Source: Rheinheimera sp. SA_1 (GTDB lineage: Bacteria > Pseudomonadota > Gammaproteobacteria > Enterobacterales > Alteromonadaceae). From it: a stretch of DNA of 64,000 nucleotides. Under the pieces are notes generated by a model. That model was not told where the DNA came from and ran no database searches. It saw nothing but the letters and a program-made list of their open reading frames with translations. This document shows, in pieces, positions 1-9,288 of this stretch. A program made the position numbers and the translations under genes. The stretch covers positions 186,001-250,000 of the forward strand of contig NZ_LXWK01000015.1 in NCBI RefSeq assembly GCF_001669775.1, read 5' to 3'. Positions within the stretch are counted from its first letter, which is position 1, and the number at the start of each line of letters is the position of its first letter.

Positions 1-47
1 TCTAAAGCTATTTTAAGCCGTTCTGGTTGCAACGAGTGCACCGCGAC

Positions 48-212
48 TTATTTAACTTTACGACCTTTGTAGAAACCGTCGGCGGTGATGTGGTGACGAC
101 GATGGGTTTCACCGGTAGTAGCGTCGACTGACAGCGTTGGGCCAGTCAGAGCGTCGTGTGAACGACGCATGTCACGCCGGGCGCGAGATTTTTTGTTCTG
201 TTGTACAGCCAT
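48..212 (-). CDS. rpmF: 50S ribosomal protein L32
   Basis: This 54-residue basic protein, too short for usual ORF cut-offs, begins [13 protein letters not shown] and ends FYKGRKVK, which is the whole L32 family pattern. L32 is a late-assembling protein of the large ribosomal subunit. It has no cysteines, so it is the zinc-free form seen in enterobacteria. The ATG is preceded by a good AGGAG site about 8 bases upstream. It lies 16 bases after yceD on the same strand, matching the conserved yceD-rpmF-plsX-fab order. plsX would be expected just beyond the left window edge; the 47 bases left over show no clear start. Expression probably comes from the yceD promoter. Confidence 0.96.
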   Translation of the reverse strand: MAVQQNKKSRARRDMRRSHDALTGPTLSVDATTGETHRRHHITADGFYKGRKVK

Positions 213-228
213 TGCTATTCTCCTAAAG

Positions 229-753
229 TCACTTTTTCTTCAATTCTTGCAATATTGCAAATGGGTTCGGTTTTTCTGGTTCCGGCTCTATATGTCCGAA
301 GCTCGTCTGCAACTTTGCTGGATCGCATTGATCAACATCATGCATCGGGAACAACGGTAAAGCCAGAATTAATTCGTCCTCAACCAATTGCCTCAAGTTA
401 ACTTCGCCGTGTTCGTCTTTCTCGATCACGTCGTAGCGTTCCGGAATTTCATCGTGAGCCGAATCATCCCCTTTAACAGGGGTATATGCAAAACTGCTGT
501 CAATCGCCAGTGACATTTCGTCACCGCACCTTTCGCAGGTCAGACTGACAGTACAGTGAGCTTCGCCAGATATAAAGACTAAGCCTTGCTCGTCAGTTCC
601 GCAATCTATGACTGCATCAACATCACCTTCCTTGACCAGCAACAACTCGGTAAACCGGGTCAGCGTGTTCATTGGAATGACCCCTTCGAAACTGAGCCTT
701 TTTTGCGCAGTACGGACTGGATCTATAGTGATTGGGATTTTTAGCTTTTGCAT
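229..753 (-). CDS. yceD: YceD / DUF177 family 23S rRNA accumulation protein
   Basis: The 174-residue product matches E. coli YceD in length and along its length: an N-terminal [19 protein letters not shown], a central CERCG pair of cysteines, the [16 protein letters not shown] block, and a C-terminal KPNPFAIL. YceD proteins (DUF177) are required for normal 23S rRNA accumulation in bacteria and plants; the biochemical role is unsettled. It is the first gene of the yceD-rpmF unit. A consensus sigma-70 promoter sits so close upstream that the transcript should begin at or within a few bases of the ATG, and no Shine-Dalgarno is visible, so the gene may be translated from a leaderless mRNA. Confidence 0.95.
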   Translation of the reverse strand: MQKLKIPITIDPVRTAQKRLSFEGVIPMNTLTRFTELLLVKEGDVDAVIDCGTDEQGLVFISGEAHCTVSLTCERCGDEMSLAIDSSFAYTPVKGDDSAHDEIPERYDVIEKDEHGEVNLRQLVEDELILALPLFPMHDVDQCDPAKLQTSFGHIEPEPEKPNPFAILQELKKK

Positions 754-762
754 AAGGCGCGC

Positions 763-791
763 ATCATATAGATCAAGGCTTGTACTGTCAA
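763..791 (-). promoter_or_regulatory. Consensus sigma-70 promoter of yceD-rpmF
   Basis: On the minus strand a perfect -35 TTGACA (786-791) and a -10 TATGAT (763-768) are separated by exactly 17 bases. Only 9 bases separate the -10 box from the yceD ATG at 751-753, so transcription would start at or just before the start codon. The rest of 754-902 is the divergent control region for maf. A TATAGT near 846-851 and a TATATA-rich stretch near 875-882 are possible -10 elements for maf. Confidence 0.8.
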
Positions 792-902
792 AGGGTTGAT
801 CGCCATTTTGTTAATTTTCCGCGCGCGAAGCAACAAAAAAATCAGTATAGTGGCGCCAGATTATTTACGCATTACTATATATAGCCAGCGCTGGAGTTCT
901 TT

Positions 903-1493
903 ATGCCTGCAAATCTTTGGTTAGCTTCAACCTCTGTTTACCGTAAAGCCTTGTTAGAAAAGCTGACGCCTAACTTTGAAATGGCGAAACCGCAAGTCGA
1001 TGAAACTGCCCTGCCCGGCGAAACCGCCATGCAACTGGTCGAGCGGCTGGCGATTGCCAAAGCCCAGGCCGTGGCGGCAAATCTGGACGATGGTTTAGTG
1101 ATTGGTTCGGATCAGGTCGCCTTATTCGACAATGACATCCTGGGCAAACCACATACTGCTGAAAATGCTTTTGCCCAATTAAAACGATTTAGCGGACACA
1201 AAGTGACATTTCTGACCGGGCTGGCTGTGGTCAACGCCAGAACTGGCGCCGTGGTCCACTGTGTCGACACATTTTATGTGCATTTTAGGCAACTGACGGA
1301 TCAAGATATCCACACTTATATCAGCCGTGAACAACCGCTCAACTGTGCCGGAAGTTTCAAAAGTGAAGGTCTTGGTATCACCTTGTTTGAAAAACTGGAA
1401 GGTGACGACCCGAATAGCCTGATTGGTTTGCCATTGATTAAATTGCATCAGCTATTAAAGCAGCAAGGACGTGATGTTTTGCTTCAGCCATAA
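903..1493 (+). CDS. yceF: Maf-like nucleoside triphosphate pyrophosphatase (7-methyl-GTP type)
   Basis: The 196-residue protein has the Maf signature: an N-terminal LASTSVYRKALLEKL loop, EVDET-like QVDETALPGE, GSDQV at about residue 66-70, GKP, and CAGSFKSEGLGITL followed by EGDDPNSLIGLPL. The QVDE, GSDQV and CAGSF pattern is that of the YceF subgroup, which hydrolyses 7-methyl-GTP to the monophosphate as nucleotide-pool housekeeping. GGAG lies 7 bases before the ATG. In E. coli it is likewise divergent from yceD. The symbol follows E. coli; many annotators would write maf. Confidence 0.94.
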   Translation: MPANLWLASTSVYRKALLEKLTPNFEMAKPQVDETALPGETAMQLVERLAIAKAQAVAANLDDGLVIGSDQVALFDNDILGKPHTAENAFAQLKRFSGHKVTFLTGLAVVNARTGAVVHCVDTFYVHFRQLTDQDIHTYISREQPLNCAGSFKSEGLGITLFEKLEGDDPNSLIGLPLIKLHQLLKQQGRDVLLQP

Positions 1494-1515
1494 ATTCAGG
1501 CTGAAGCCGTTATCA

Positions 1516-1548
1516 ACTGCCCACAAAACACTATTAACAGTGGGCAGT
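1516..1548. terminator. Inverted repeat between convergent maf and HAD genes
   Basis: ACTGCCCAC (1516-1524) and GTGGGCAGT (1540-1548) form a perfect 9-bp stem with a 15-base loop between two converging genes; the right arm overlaps the end of the minus-strand HAD gene. No strong T-run follows on either strand, so terminator function is likely but not certain. Confidence 0.5.
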
Positions 1549-2178
1549 CAGTTCTGGTAATGAATCAATCACCGCTTTTGGCGAAAAGGGCACAAAATCA
1601 ACCGCTTTATGTACGCCATGGGTAATGCCGATCCGTGGCATCTGAATGGCATGCGCCATTGCCAGGTCATGCACAGTATCGCCCACCATCACCGCTTGTT
1701 CTGGTTTTAGCTTAAGCTCTACCAGAATTTGTTCCAGCATTTGTGGATGGGGCTTTGATTGTGCTTCATCGGCACAACGGCTGGTGTGAAAAAAATGGCC
1801 GGTCTGCGTCTCGTCAAATATCCGGTTTAAACCGCGCCGCATTTTACCAGTTGCCACCGCCAACAAATAACCTTGCTGCTGCAAGTCGGTAAACAATTCG
1901 CGGGCACCGGCAAACAAAGGTGTTGCCGTTTGGTCGTGGTGCAAATAAATCTCTTTATAAGCTTCACACAGCGCCAATCGTGTTGGTGCGTCTGCCAAAG
2001 GAAACAATCTGGCAAATGCCGGATCCAAACTTAATCCGATAATCTGCTTTGCTTCATCAAAAGTTGGTACTGTCACCTGAAGTCGCGCCGCAGCCCCTTG
2101 CACACAGGTAACAATTTTACCGACCGAATCCATCACGGTGCCGTCCCAGTCAAAAATGACCAGTTTTACTGCTGACAT
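1534..2178 (-). CDS. HAD-superfamily (subfamily IA) phosphatase
   Basis: This 214-residue HAD hydrolase opens with motif I, VIFDWDGTVMDS (residues about 7-18), where the first Asp is the nucleophile and the second the acid/base. Motif II is VATGK, and motif III/IV is KPHPQMLEQ followed by MVGDTVHDLAMA. The helical cap between motifs I and II marks subfamily IA (phosphoglycolate-phosphatase-like). The substrate cannot be read from sequence. It lies 75 bases downstream of rluC on the same strand, an arrangement I recall in Vibrio and Shewanella, so the two are probably cotranscribed. It is not the full-length gph of E. coli. Confidence 0.9.
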   Translation of the reverse strand: MSAVKLVIFDWDGTVMDSVGKIVTCVQGAAARLQVTVPTFDEAKQIIGLSLDPAFARLFPLADAPTRLALCEAYKEIYLHHDQTATPLFAGARELFTDLQQQGYLLAVATGKMRRGLNRIFDETQTGHFFHTSRCADEAQSKPHPQMLEQILVELKLKPEQAVMVGDTVHDLAMAHAIQMPRIGITHGVHKAVDFVPFSPKAVIDSLPELTAHC

Positions 2179-2253
2179 AATTAATCACCACTACTTATAG
2201 CAACCAACCGCTGACGCATAACTGCGCCATCGATTATTGCTTGATCAATACAT

Positions 2254-3207
2254 CTATTTTTTATTAAGCCTGGTTAAAATCTTTTCAAGCTCGGTATCAA
2301 GCGGCGCTTCGCACTTCATTACCAGTCCGGTATTCGGATGGGTAAAAGCCAGAGTTTTGGCGTGCAGGTACAAACGCTTCAGGCCAAGACTATTCATCTG
2401 ACCGGTGAATTCATTATCACCATATTTATCATCACAAGCGATCGGATGACCAACACAAGCGGTGTGGACGCGAATTTGGTGCGTGCGGCCAGTCACCGGA
2501 AAGGCTTCAACCAATGTACCTTCCACATAGCGTTGTAGAATTTTAAACCTCGTTTCTGAAGGCTTGCCTTCTCGTTCATCCACCCGCACCACCCGTTCAC
2601 CGGATTGCAGAGTGTTTTTCTTCAGCGGCTCAGTCACCTTCTTATTGCGTGCGTCCCACTGTCCGGCCACTAAAGCCCAGTATTTTTTCTCGACGGTTTT
2701 TAAGCGTAATTGTTCGTGGATATGGGTCAGCACCGAACGTTTTTTCGCGATCAATAAACAACCTGAGGTATCTCGGTCCAGCCGGTGCACCAGTTCCAGA
2801 AACTTGGCCGTTGGCCGCAGCGCCCTTAGTGCTTCAATGACGCCAAACTGTAAACCACTGCCACCATGCACGGCCATACCCGTTGGTTTATTAAGAACAA
2901 TCAAGTCGTTATCTTCGAATAAGATATGGCTTTCCAGATTTTTCACCAGCGATAATTTGGTCGAAACCTGATCTTTTTCCGCTGCAACTACTAAAGGTGG
3001 CACCCGCACCTGGTCGCCGACCTGCAGTTTATACTCAGGTTTGATCCGGCCTTTATTGACTCTGACTTCGCCTTTACGGACCACGCGATAGATCACGCTT
3101 TTGGGCACACCTTTCAGCCGGGCCAGTAAAAAATTGTCCAGCCGCTGGCCAGCATATTCTTCATCCACATCAATATATTGGATGGGAGTTTTAATTTCAT
3201 CAGTCAT
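2254..3207 (-). CDS. rluC: 23S rRNA pseudouridine synthase (955/2504/2580)
   Basis: The protein of 317 residues has an N-terminal S4 RNA-binding domain (about residues 20-75, GQRLDNFLLARLKGVPKS) and an RsuA/RluA catalytic domain. The signature HRLDRDTSG is at 141-149, with catalytic Asp144. GRTHQIRVH and the C-terminal HAKTLAFTHP block are also RluC-like. Length and domain order match E. coli RluC (319 aa), which makes three pseudouridines in 23S rRNA. It is divergent from rne, the same neighbour as in E. coli, which supports RluC over the paralogues RluA and RluD. Confidence 0.94.
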   Translation of the reverse strand: MTDEIKTPIQYIDVDEEYAGQRLDNFLLARLKGVPKSVIYRVVRKGEVRVNKGRIKPEYKLQVGDQVRVPPLVVAAEKDQVSTKLSLVKNLESHILFEDNDLIVLNKPTGMAVHGGSGLQFGVIEALRALRPTAKFLELVHRLDRDTSGCLLIAKKRSVLTHIHEQLRLKTVEKKYWALVAGQWDARNKKVTEPLKKNTLQSGERVVRVDEREGKPSETRFKILQRYVEGTLVEAFPVTGRTHQIRVHTACVGHPIACDDKYGDNEFTGQMNSLGLKRLYLHAKTLAFTHPNTGLVMKCEAPLDTELEKILTRLNKK

Positions 3208-3745
3208 GCGTATTTGCTGCTCTGCCGCTTATTGATTTCACGACAATTAAGTTGCTATTGGTCGCTGATTGGTGTGATAATCAGCCCGCTAATTGCGTCG
3301 GTAGTTACTAAAAACTACGGCCATTAGGGCGCTCATCAAGACGTAAGAGAAGCTGTGAGGCACCGGTCGGGAGACAGATCATACCTAATTCGTGGTGAAA
3401 ACCAACGACTTTATCTGCCCCGAACGAGAATAACGCCAGATGCTTGAGGTAATGCTGCGTAATTTGTTACCAACACCAGCACAACACCGCTTCCGGTCCC
3501 TGAGCAAAAAAATTAAAAGTAGAAAGCTATAACGCAGCGCTCGTAAGCGATGTGGATCAGAGCAAATTTGTAATACGGCTGGGGTTACAATCCGGCCGGA
3601 TAAACAATATTGATAATAACAATTTATAGATAATTGATTATTCAAGCATTCCAGTCGGGAGACTGCACCTGAATATGTTTGACAACATCTGACACGCAAA
3701 CGAAATGTGCGCTGTCGTTGTGGCTGAATGGACGAGTCAGACACA
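3208..3745 (+). promoter_or_regulatory. rluC-rne intergenic region; probable long rne 5' leader
   Basis: There are 538 bases without a convincing gene between divergent rluC and rne. In E. coli this interval holds the rne promoters and a 361-nt autoregulatory leader cleaved by RNase E itself. Here the right part is A/U-rich (about 3605-3645), as expected for RNase E cleavage sites, and small hairpins are visible, e.g. GTAGTT (3301-3306) with AACTAC (3313-3318). I cannot confirm homology to the E. coli rne5 element by eye. The role is inferred from position and length. Confidence 0.45.
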
Positions 3746-6700
3746 ATGAAAAGAATGCTCATAAACGCCACGCAGGAAGAAGAAATCCGCGTAGCTCTGG
3801 TCGATGGCCAGAAACTGTACGACCTGGATATTGAAAGCCCAGGCCATGAACAAAAAAAGGCCAACATTTATAAAGGCCGCATTACCCGCGTAGAACCCAG
3901 CCTCGAAGCTGCATTTGTTGACTATGGTGCAGAGCGCCACGGTTTTTTACCGCTAAAAGAAATCTCCCGCGAATATTTCCCACAAGGTTATTCCTTTGAC
4001 GGCCGCCCGAATATCAAAGAAGTCGTGCGTGAAGGTCAGGAAGTCATCATTCAGATTGATAAAGAAGAACGTGGCCAAAAAGGCGCTGCGCTGACCACTT
4101 TTATCAGTCTGGCCGGTTCATATCTGGTGTTAATGCCGAACAACCCACGTGCTGGTGGTATTTCCCGTCGCATTGAAGGTGATGAGCGGCAGGAATTAAA
4201 AGACTCTTTAGGTCAGCTGGAAATGCCGGATGGCATGGGTTTGATTGTCCGCACCGCTGGTGTTGGCAAATCATACGAAGAGCTGGATTACGACTTAAAA
4301 GCGCTGATGAAACATTGGTCAGCCATCACCACTGAAGCGCAAAACCGCCCAGCTCCGTTTCTGATCCATCAGGAAAGCAACGTGGTATTCCGCGCGATCC
4401 GTGATTATCTGCGTCGTGACGTTGGTGAAATCCTCATCGACAATCCGCGTATTTTTGAAGAAGCCAAACTTTATATCCAGCAGTTCCGTCCTGATTTCGC
4501 CCACCGGGTGAAAATGTATCAGGGTGAAGTGCCGCTGTTTATGCATTTCCAGATTGAAACCCAGATTGAAACCGCCTTCCGCCGTGAAGTACGTTTACCT
4601 TCTGGCGGTTCAATCGTGATCGACTCCACCGAAGCTTTAACCGCGATTGATATCAACTCATCAAAAGCGACTAAAGGCGGTGATATCGAAGAAACAGCCT
4701 TTAATACCAACTTAGAAGCCGCTGATGAAATTGCCCGTCAATTACGTCTGCGTGACTTAGGTGGTTTGATTGTCATCGACTTCATCGATATGACGCCAGT
4801 GCGTCATCAACGTGAAGTAGAAAACCGCTTAAAAGAAGCTGTGAAACAAGACCGTGCCCGCGTGCAAATCGGCCGGATCTCGCGCTTTGGTTTGTTGGAA
4901 ATGTCGCGTCAGCGTCTGCGTCCGTCATTGGGTGAATCAGCCACGCACGTTTGTCCACGTTGTCATGGCCGCGGGACCATTCGCAGCACTGAATCATCAG
5001 CCTTATCGATTTTACGGTTAATCGAAGAAGAAGCGATTAAAGACAACACCAGTCAAATCCATGCTCAGGTACCGGTATCGGTTGCGACCTACCTGATGAA
5101 TGAAAAACGTGAATCTATCCGCCGCATCGAAAGCCGGTTAGGTATTCGTATTTACATCATTCCAAATGAGCATATGGAAACACCACATTATGAAGTAACC
5201 CGTATTCGTATCGATGAAGAAATCGAAGAATCGAGCTACAACATGGTGAAAGTACCAGCGGTGCAAAACACTCTGTACCACCCGGTCTCTGATGCGGTGA
5301 AAGAAAAGCCGGCGATTGCTGCGATTGCCATGCAGGAAACTGCGCCTGTTGCCGCTCCAGTTGTTGCGAAACCAGTTGCTGCACCACAAGTTGAAACCAG
5401 CATTATTGCTAAAGTCAGCGGTTTCTTTAAATCACTGTTTGGCCCGGCGCCAGTTGTGGTTGAAGAAGTTGCCGAACAACCGCAGCGCCGCGTCAACAAT
5501 CGCGACAATAAAAACCGTCGTAATGGTCGCAATAACAACCAGCCACGTCGTCATGAAGGTGATGATAAAACGCAGGTTCGTGATGACGCCAAACCGGCAC
5601 GCAATAGTGATCGTCCAGCCCGCACTGAACGGACTGACCGCCCAGACCGTAACGATCGGAACGAACGTACCGAACGTCCAGCCCGCACTGAACGTCCGGA
5701 GAAAGCCGAACGTCAGGAACGTACTGAGCGCCCGGAACGTACTGAACGTTTAGATCGTAACGAGAAAAAACCACAGGCGGAAAAACCAGCTAAAGTGCAG
5801 GTTGAAGCTGAAGAAGAGTTAGTCAGCTCCAGTAAAGTGGTAGAGCGTCGTCAGCGTCGCAACATGCGTAAATCAGTCCGGTTGGAAAAAGCCGTCACTA
5901 CTGAAGTGAATACTGACATCGTCGAAGTTGCTGCCCTTGATGTAACAACGGCTATCGATGCAAACGTCAACGCCGTTGCGCCTGTAGTAACAACTGTTGA
6001 AGCAACTGAACTGCAAGACTTGCAGCCGGTAGCAGATGCCGATAAAGACGAAGGTGAAAACCGCAGTCGTTCACGTCGTTCACCACGCCACTTACGTGCC
6101 GCGGGTCAAAAACGCAAAAAAGAACAAACTGCCGGTGAAGCCGACGACGCAGTTGAAGCGCGTTACCCACTGGAAGAAAACACTGACGTCACCGAGCAAC
6201 AGCTGGATTTACCTATAGCTGCTGCCATCAGTGAAACAACAGTTGAAACTGTTGTACCTGCAGAAACCACGCCAGTGGTCGCTGAAGCTGAAACCGTTGC
6301 TGTAGAAGTTGCTATCGTTACACCAGTCAAAGCAGAAGTCGCGCCAGTTGAAACAACTGAAGCCACCGAAACCACGGAAGCAACTGCTAAACCACGCAGC
6401 CGCAGCCGTGCTAAAGCAACGACAGCTAAAGCACAAAGCCCAGAAACAGATGTAACAGCGCAGTCTGCTGTTATTACTGAAACACCGGCTGAAGTCGCAG
6501 CTCCGGTAGAAGTAACTGCAGAAGCTGTTGCACCTGTTGTTGCTGAAGTTGTGGTTCCTGTGGTTCCTGCACCAGTTGCAGAAGCTGCTGTTGCCGAAGC
6601 TGCAGTTCCAACTCCTGTAGTTGAAACTGTGGTTGCCGAAGTAGTTGTAGCTCAAGCGCCTTTAGCGGCGCCAGCTAAAGCAAAACCAGCTGCCCGTGGC

Positions 6701-6895
6701 AACCGCTATGGCAATATGGTGACTTCAGATATGACCAAACCAGTAGCTGCAGCAAGCTCTGACGAAACAGTTGAAGTGCCGGTCGCGATGGCAGCTGCTG
6801 ATCGTCCGGTGGTTGTGTCGAGCTCACGCGCTGCCAATGCAAACCGTCAGATCAGCACCGCTCCAATGACCAAGCCAAAGTCTGTTGACGAGTAA
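3746..6895 (+). CDS. rne: Ribonuclease E
   Basis: RNase E is the essential endonuclease that starts mRNA decay, processes rRNA and tRNA, and scaffolds the degradosome. The start is set at [10 protein letters not shown] (as in E. coli), six codons after an earlier in-frame ATG. The conserved N-terminal half carries the S1 domain (about 35-125), Mg-binding Asp302 (TAIDIN) and Asp345 (IVIDFID), and the zinc-link CPRC (403-406). The tail after about residue 520 is disordered. It has an amphipathic [14 protein letters not shown] (about 551-565) resembling membrane segment A, an Arg/Glu-rich RTER/RPER repeat (about 620-675) likely to bind RNA, and a long Ala/Val/Glu/Thr stretch. It ends with two similar TSDMTKP/TAPMTKP motifs, like the PNPase-interacting end of other gammaproteobacterial RNase E. 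Total 1049 aa. Confidence 0.97.
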   Translation: MKRMLINATQEEEIRVALVDGQKLYDLDIESPGHEQKKANIYKGRITRVEPSLEAAFVDYGAERHGFLPLKEISREYFPQGYSFDGRPNIKEVVREGQEVIIQIDKEERGQKGAALTTFISLAGSYLVLMPNNPRAGGISRRIEGDERQELKDSLGQLEMPDGMGLIVRTAGVGKSYEELDYDLKALMKHWSAITTEAQNRPAPFLIHQESNVVFRAIRDYLRRDVGEILIDNPRIFEEAKLYIQQFRPDFAHRVKMYQGEVPLFMHFQIETQIETAFRREVRLPSGGSIVIDSTEALTAIDINSSKATKGGDIEETAFNTNLEAADEIARQLRLRDLGGLIVIDFIDMTPVRHQREVENRLKEAVKQDRARVQIGRISRFGLLEMSRQRLRPSLGESATHVCPRCHGRGTIRSTESSALSILRLIEEEAIKDNTSQIHAQVPVSVATYLMNEKRESIRRIESRLGIRIYIIPNEHMETPHYEVTRIRIDEEIEESSYNMVKVPAVQNTLYHPVSDAVKEKPAIAAIAMQETAPVAAPVVAKPVAAPQVETSIIAKVSGFFKSLFGPAPVVVEEVAEQPQRRVNNRDNKNRRNGRNNNQPRRHEGDDKTQVRDDAKPARNSDRPARTERTDRPDRNDRNERTERPARTERPEKAERQERTERPERTERLDRNEKKPQAEKPAKVQVEAEEELVSSSKVVERRQRRNMRKSVRLEKAVTTEVNTDIVEVAALDVTTAIDANVNAVAPVVTTVEATELQDLQPVADADKDEGENRSRSRRSPRHLRAAGQKRKKEQTAGEADDAVEARYPLEENTDVTEQQLDLPIAAAISETTVETVVPAETTPVVAEAETVAVEVAIVTPVKAEVAPVETTEATETTEATAKPRSRSRAKATTAKAQSPETDVTAQSAVITETPAEVAAPVEVTAEAVAPVVAEVVVPVVPAPVAEAAVAEAAVPTPVVETVVAEVVVAQAPLAAPAKAKPAARGNRYGNMVTSDMTKPVAAASSDETVEVPVAMAAADRPVVVSSSRAANANRQISTAPMTKPKSVDE

Positions 6896-6935
6896 GATTA
6901 GTCTTTAAATAATCTGCAGTTTCGGCTGCAGTCAT

Positions 6936-6967
6936 TAAAAAAGCCAGATGATAAATCTGGCTTTTTA
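6936..6967. terminator. Rho-independent terminator after rne
   Basis: GCCAGAT (6943-6949) pairs with ATCTGGC (6955-6961), flanked by an A-run on the left and a T-run on the right. It should stop rne and, in the other direction, the hydrolase gene ending at 7006. A second small hairpin (CTGCAG pairs, about 6914-6931) lies just upstream. Confidence 0.85.
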
Positions 6968-7005
6968 TTGGGCGCAATGGCATTAAACAGCCTATTGCAG
7001 TGACT

Positions 7006-8097
7006 CTAAAGGGAAGGATTTGCCTGTTCAGTTTGCAGCAATGCCAACTGCTGCTGATAAAAATCCAGCACTGCCGTCATGGCCGGCAACCGGTATTGAT
7101 CCGCTTCGATAAAAAACTCATGGCGGGCACCCGCAACATGCAGAACTTTACCACCCACACAATAACGACCAATCGCCTGACAAAACTCGTCTTGTGGTGC
7201 TGGCGCGACTGCCGAATCGTCACCGGCCTGTAAAATGAGCACCGGTGTCTTAATGTTCGCAGCGATCTGGGGCATCTCATCGGCAATAGCACAGGCTTGC
7301 GATAACCATTGCCAACTTGGCCCGCCTAACTGAATTTTCGGTTGTTGCTGATATTGCTCCCGAAAACGACGATAACGAATTTCTGAGTGAGTGTAGATAT
7401 TGCCAACAAAAGGTCCTGGATTATAAGGCTGTGAGGCAAAACCAGCATAACAATCGCTGCAGCTCCAGCGCACCGCAGCCGCCAGATAACAACCATCTTT
7501 AGCACTAAACAACACTTCGACATTGGGGGCATGCATCGGCGCCGACATTGCAGCAGCCACAAATTCAGTCGGTGCCTTGGCCAGATAAGCGCTGCCGATC
7601 GCACCGCCCATTGAATGCGCCATCAATAGTTTCGGCCCTGGCATCTGTTTGGAGAATTTTGCCATAAACAACGCAACGTCCTGCACATAATGCTGAAACT
7701 CCTCCACGTGGCCGAGGTGTGGGTCTTCATTTAATCGTGCCGATAACCCCTGACCCCGATGGTCGTAACTAAACACTGCATAACCCTGCCGCGCCAGCTC
7801 AAAGTACATCTCCTGGTACTTCAGCACAGATTCGGTCCGACCGTTCAGGAGCACAATCGTGGCTTTGGCATTGGCAGGTATGACATAAGCGTAATGTAGC
7901 GGCACATTACCAACCCCAGCAAAACTGCCTTGACTGACTTGTTTTTGCCAGAACAACTCAATTTGCACCTGCTGTGCTTCAAGCTCAGTTTCCGTTAATA
8001 CTTTATACGGATTGGCAACTGTTGCGGCCATTAGTGGTACCGAAAGTACCGTCAACAGTGATAACGCTAGCAGTGTTTTTATTGAAACAGACTTCAC
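7006..8097 (-). CDS. Secreted alpha/beta hydrolase, lysophospholipase L2-like
   Basis: The 363-residue protein has an N-terminal Sec signal peptide (about 1-24, ending VPLMA-A) and a serine aminopeptidase S33 / Hydrolase_4 fold. It shows VLLNGRTES, then DHRGQGLS, and the nucleophile elbow AHSMGG with Ser at the centre. An Asp-containing LQAGDDSAV loop follows, and a C-terminal GARHEFF supplies His. This is the PldB lysophospholipase / monoacylglycerol-lipase family; the true substrate is unknown. The start is GTG at 8097, well placed behind AGGAG. Export means it would act in the periplasm or outside, unlike cytoplasmic E. coli PldB. It lies 12 bases after the FMN reductase gene, probably in one transcript. 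Confidence 0.85.
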   Translation of the reverse strand: MKSVSIKTLLALSLLTVLSVPLMAATVANPYKVLTETELEAQQVQIELFWQKQVSQGSFAGVGNVPLHYAYVIPANAKATIVLLNGRTESVLKYQEMYFELARQGYAVFSYDHRGQGLSARLNEDPHLGHVEEFQHYVQDVALFMAKFSKQMPGPKLLMAHSMGGAIGSAYLAKAPTEFVAAAMSAPMHAPNVEVLFSAKDGCYLAAAVRWSCSDCYAGFASQPYNPGPFVGNIYTHSEIRYRRFREQYQQQPKIQLGGPSWQWLSQACAIADEMPQIAANIKTPVLILQAGDDSAVAPAPQDEFCQAIGRYCVGGKVLHVAGARHEFFIEADQYRLPAMTAVLDFYQQQLALLQTEQANPSL

Positions 8098-8109
8098 CGG
8101 AACTCCTGA

Positions 8110-8658
8110 TTAACCGCGTAATTTTACCGATAAATGTTGTAATGCCTGCAGTTGCTGCAGGATTAACGCCTGTAATTTCTCGTCAACCAGCTGGCCGTTG
8201 GCATCAAAGCTAGGACTAAAAGCATTGGCGAACACTTCTGGTTTATTAACAAAATGCAGATCTAAAAACACCCCTACCTGACGCAGATGATATTGCGCTC
8301 TGGAAGTCCCCATGCCACCTCCGGCACCCATGATAGCCGCAGCTTTACCTGCCAGTAACTTGTTGTCTGGTTCACGAGATGCCCAGTCGAGCGCATTTTT
8401 AAGTGCAGGCGCAATTGAATAATTGTATTCAGGGCAGCCAAATAACAGCGCATCAGCTTTTTCACATTGCGCCAGCAGCTGCTGCACTGCGGCCGGTTTT
8501 TCGGTGATGTCGGCGCTGTAAAACGGTACTTGGGACAAATCAGCAATTTCAATCTGCACACCTTGAGGCGCATTTGCTTGCGCGTATTTTAATAACGTCA
8601 GATTACGGGATTGGGCACGCAAACTGCCGCAAATGGCCAGAATATGTAAATCAGACAT
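8110..8658 (-). CDS. NADPH-dependent FMN reductase (flavodoxin-like quinone/chromate reductase family)
   Basis: The 182-residue protein matches the NADPH_dep_FMN_red family. The N-terminal AICGSLRAQSRN binds FMN phosphate, PEYNYSIAPALKNALDW is the diagnostic second motif, and GAGGGMGTSRAQ follows. Members (YieF/ChrR, azoreductases) reduce quinones, chromate or azo dyes with a flavin. I placed the start at MSDLHILAICG because an AGGAG lies just upstream and the family begins there; an earlier in-frame start would add 24 unrelated residues. It is followed closely by the lysophospholipase-like gene. Physiological substrate unknown. Confidence 0.9.
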   Translation of the reverse strand: MSDLHILAICGSLRAQSRNLTLLKYAQANAPQGVQIEIADLSQVPFYSADITEKPAAVQQLLAQCEKADALLFGCPEYNYSIAPALKNALDWASREPDNKLLAGKAAAIMGAGGGMGTSRAQYHLRQVGVFLDLHFVNKPEVFANAFSPSFDANGQLVDEKLQALILQQLQALQHLSVKLRG

Positions 8659-8739
8659 AACGACTCCTAAAAGGGTTAGCAATATGTGTTGGTATGAGTA
8701 TTGAGCTTTGTCATGGCAACTGCATGACAAAAATCTACG

Positions 8740-9180
8740 TTATTGAATAGGTGTTTCCGTTACTTTGAACCGCCTGGCAAGCAACCAGCCGGTGCCCAAC
8801 CCGGTACATGGGATCAGTAATACCGCAGCGATCATCAGCCAGGTTGGATGAGGTAATAAATAAAAGTTGGCGATGGTCGACAATAACATCACGCCGGTAA
8901 TGATCGGGACAAATAACCGGCTGACCCTTTTGATCAGCAAACTGGCTGCAGTAATTCCAAAAGCTGTCCCGGCCAGCCAGGCGAATAGCACCATTAAATA
9001 TGCCGCGACCGGCAGATTTTTCATAAAAGCCGTCGCAACGGATGGATCATGTGCATCGGCGGTACTGGCGCTGGTCGGTATAAATAAACTGTGATTAACC
9101 TGCTCCAGCACAGCCACAGTTGCTACACAAACCACTAGTCCAATGACTAATGCCAGAATTTTTTTCAGTAGCACCGGCAT
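8740..9180 (-). CDS. Small four-helix membrane protein of unknown function
   Basis: The predicted protein has 146 residues, with four hydrophobic segments: about 5-25 (KILALVIGLVVCVATVAVL), 55-78, 85-105 and 112-135. I do not recognise a named family; it resembles small uncharacterised inner-membrane proteins. The ATG at 9180 is chosen because the preceding AAGGG is a plausible ribosome site and hydrophobic sequence begins at once; the longer reading adds 21 polar residues. It stands between the FMN reductase and a methyltransferase, all minus strand, with gaps of roughly 80-110 bases. Confidence 0.7.
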   Translation of the reverse strand: MPVLLKKILALVIGLVVCVATVAVLEQVNHSLFIPTSASTADAHDPSVATAFMKNLPVAAYLMVLFAWLAGTAFGITAASLLIKRVSRLFVPIITGVMLLSTIANFYLLPHPTWLMIAAVLLIPCTGLGTGWLLARRFKVTETPIQ

Positions 9181-9288
9181 TGTGGATCCCTTTTGGCCAT
9201 GTTCTGAGTCCTGAGTATGGCCTGACAACACCTGAAAAGACAACTGCTTGTCGTTGTTTTGGTTGGATCAACATTCGCAAGACTGCAA

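Noticed and set aside
3385-3867. 160-codon minus-strand frame in the rne leader and start
   Set aside because: It overlaps the rne N-terminal coding region antisense, has a biased Ser/Arg-rich product, and no ribosome site; the region is better explained as rne leader.
6209-6655. 148-codon minus-strand frame opposite the rne tail
   Set aside because: The product is a Cys/Asn/Phe/Ser low-complexity shadow of the Ala/Val/Glu-rich rne repeats.
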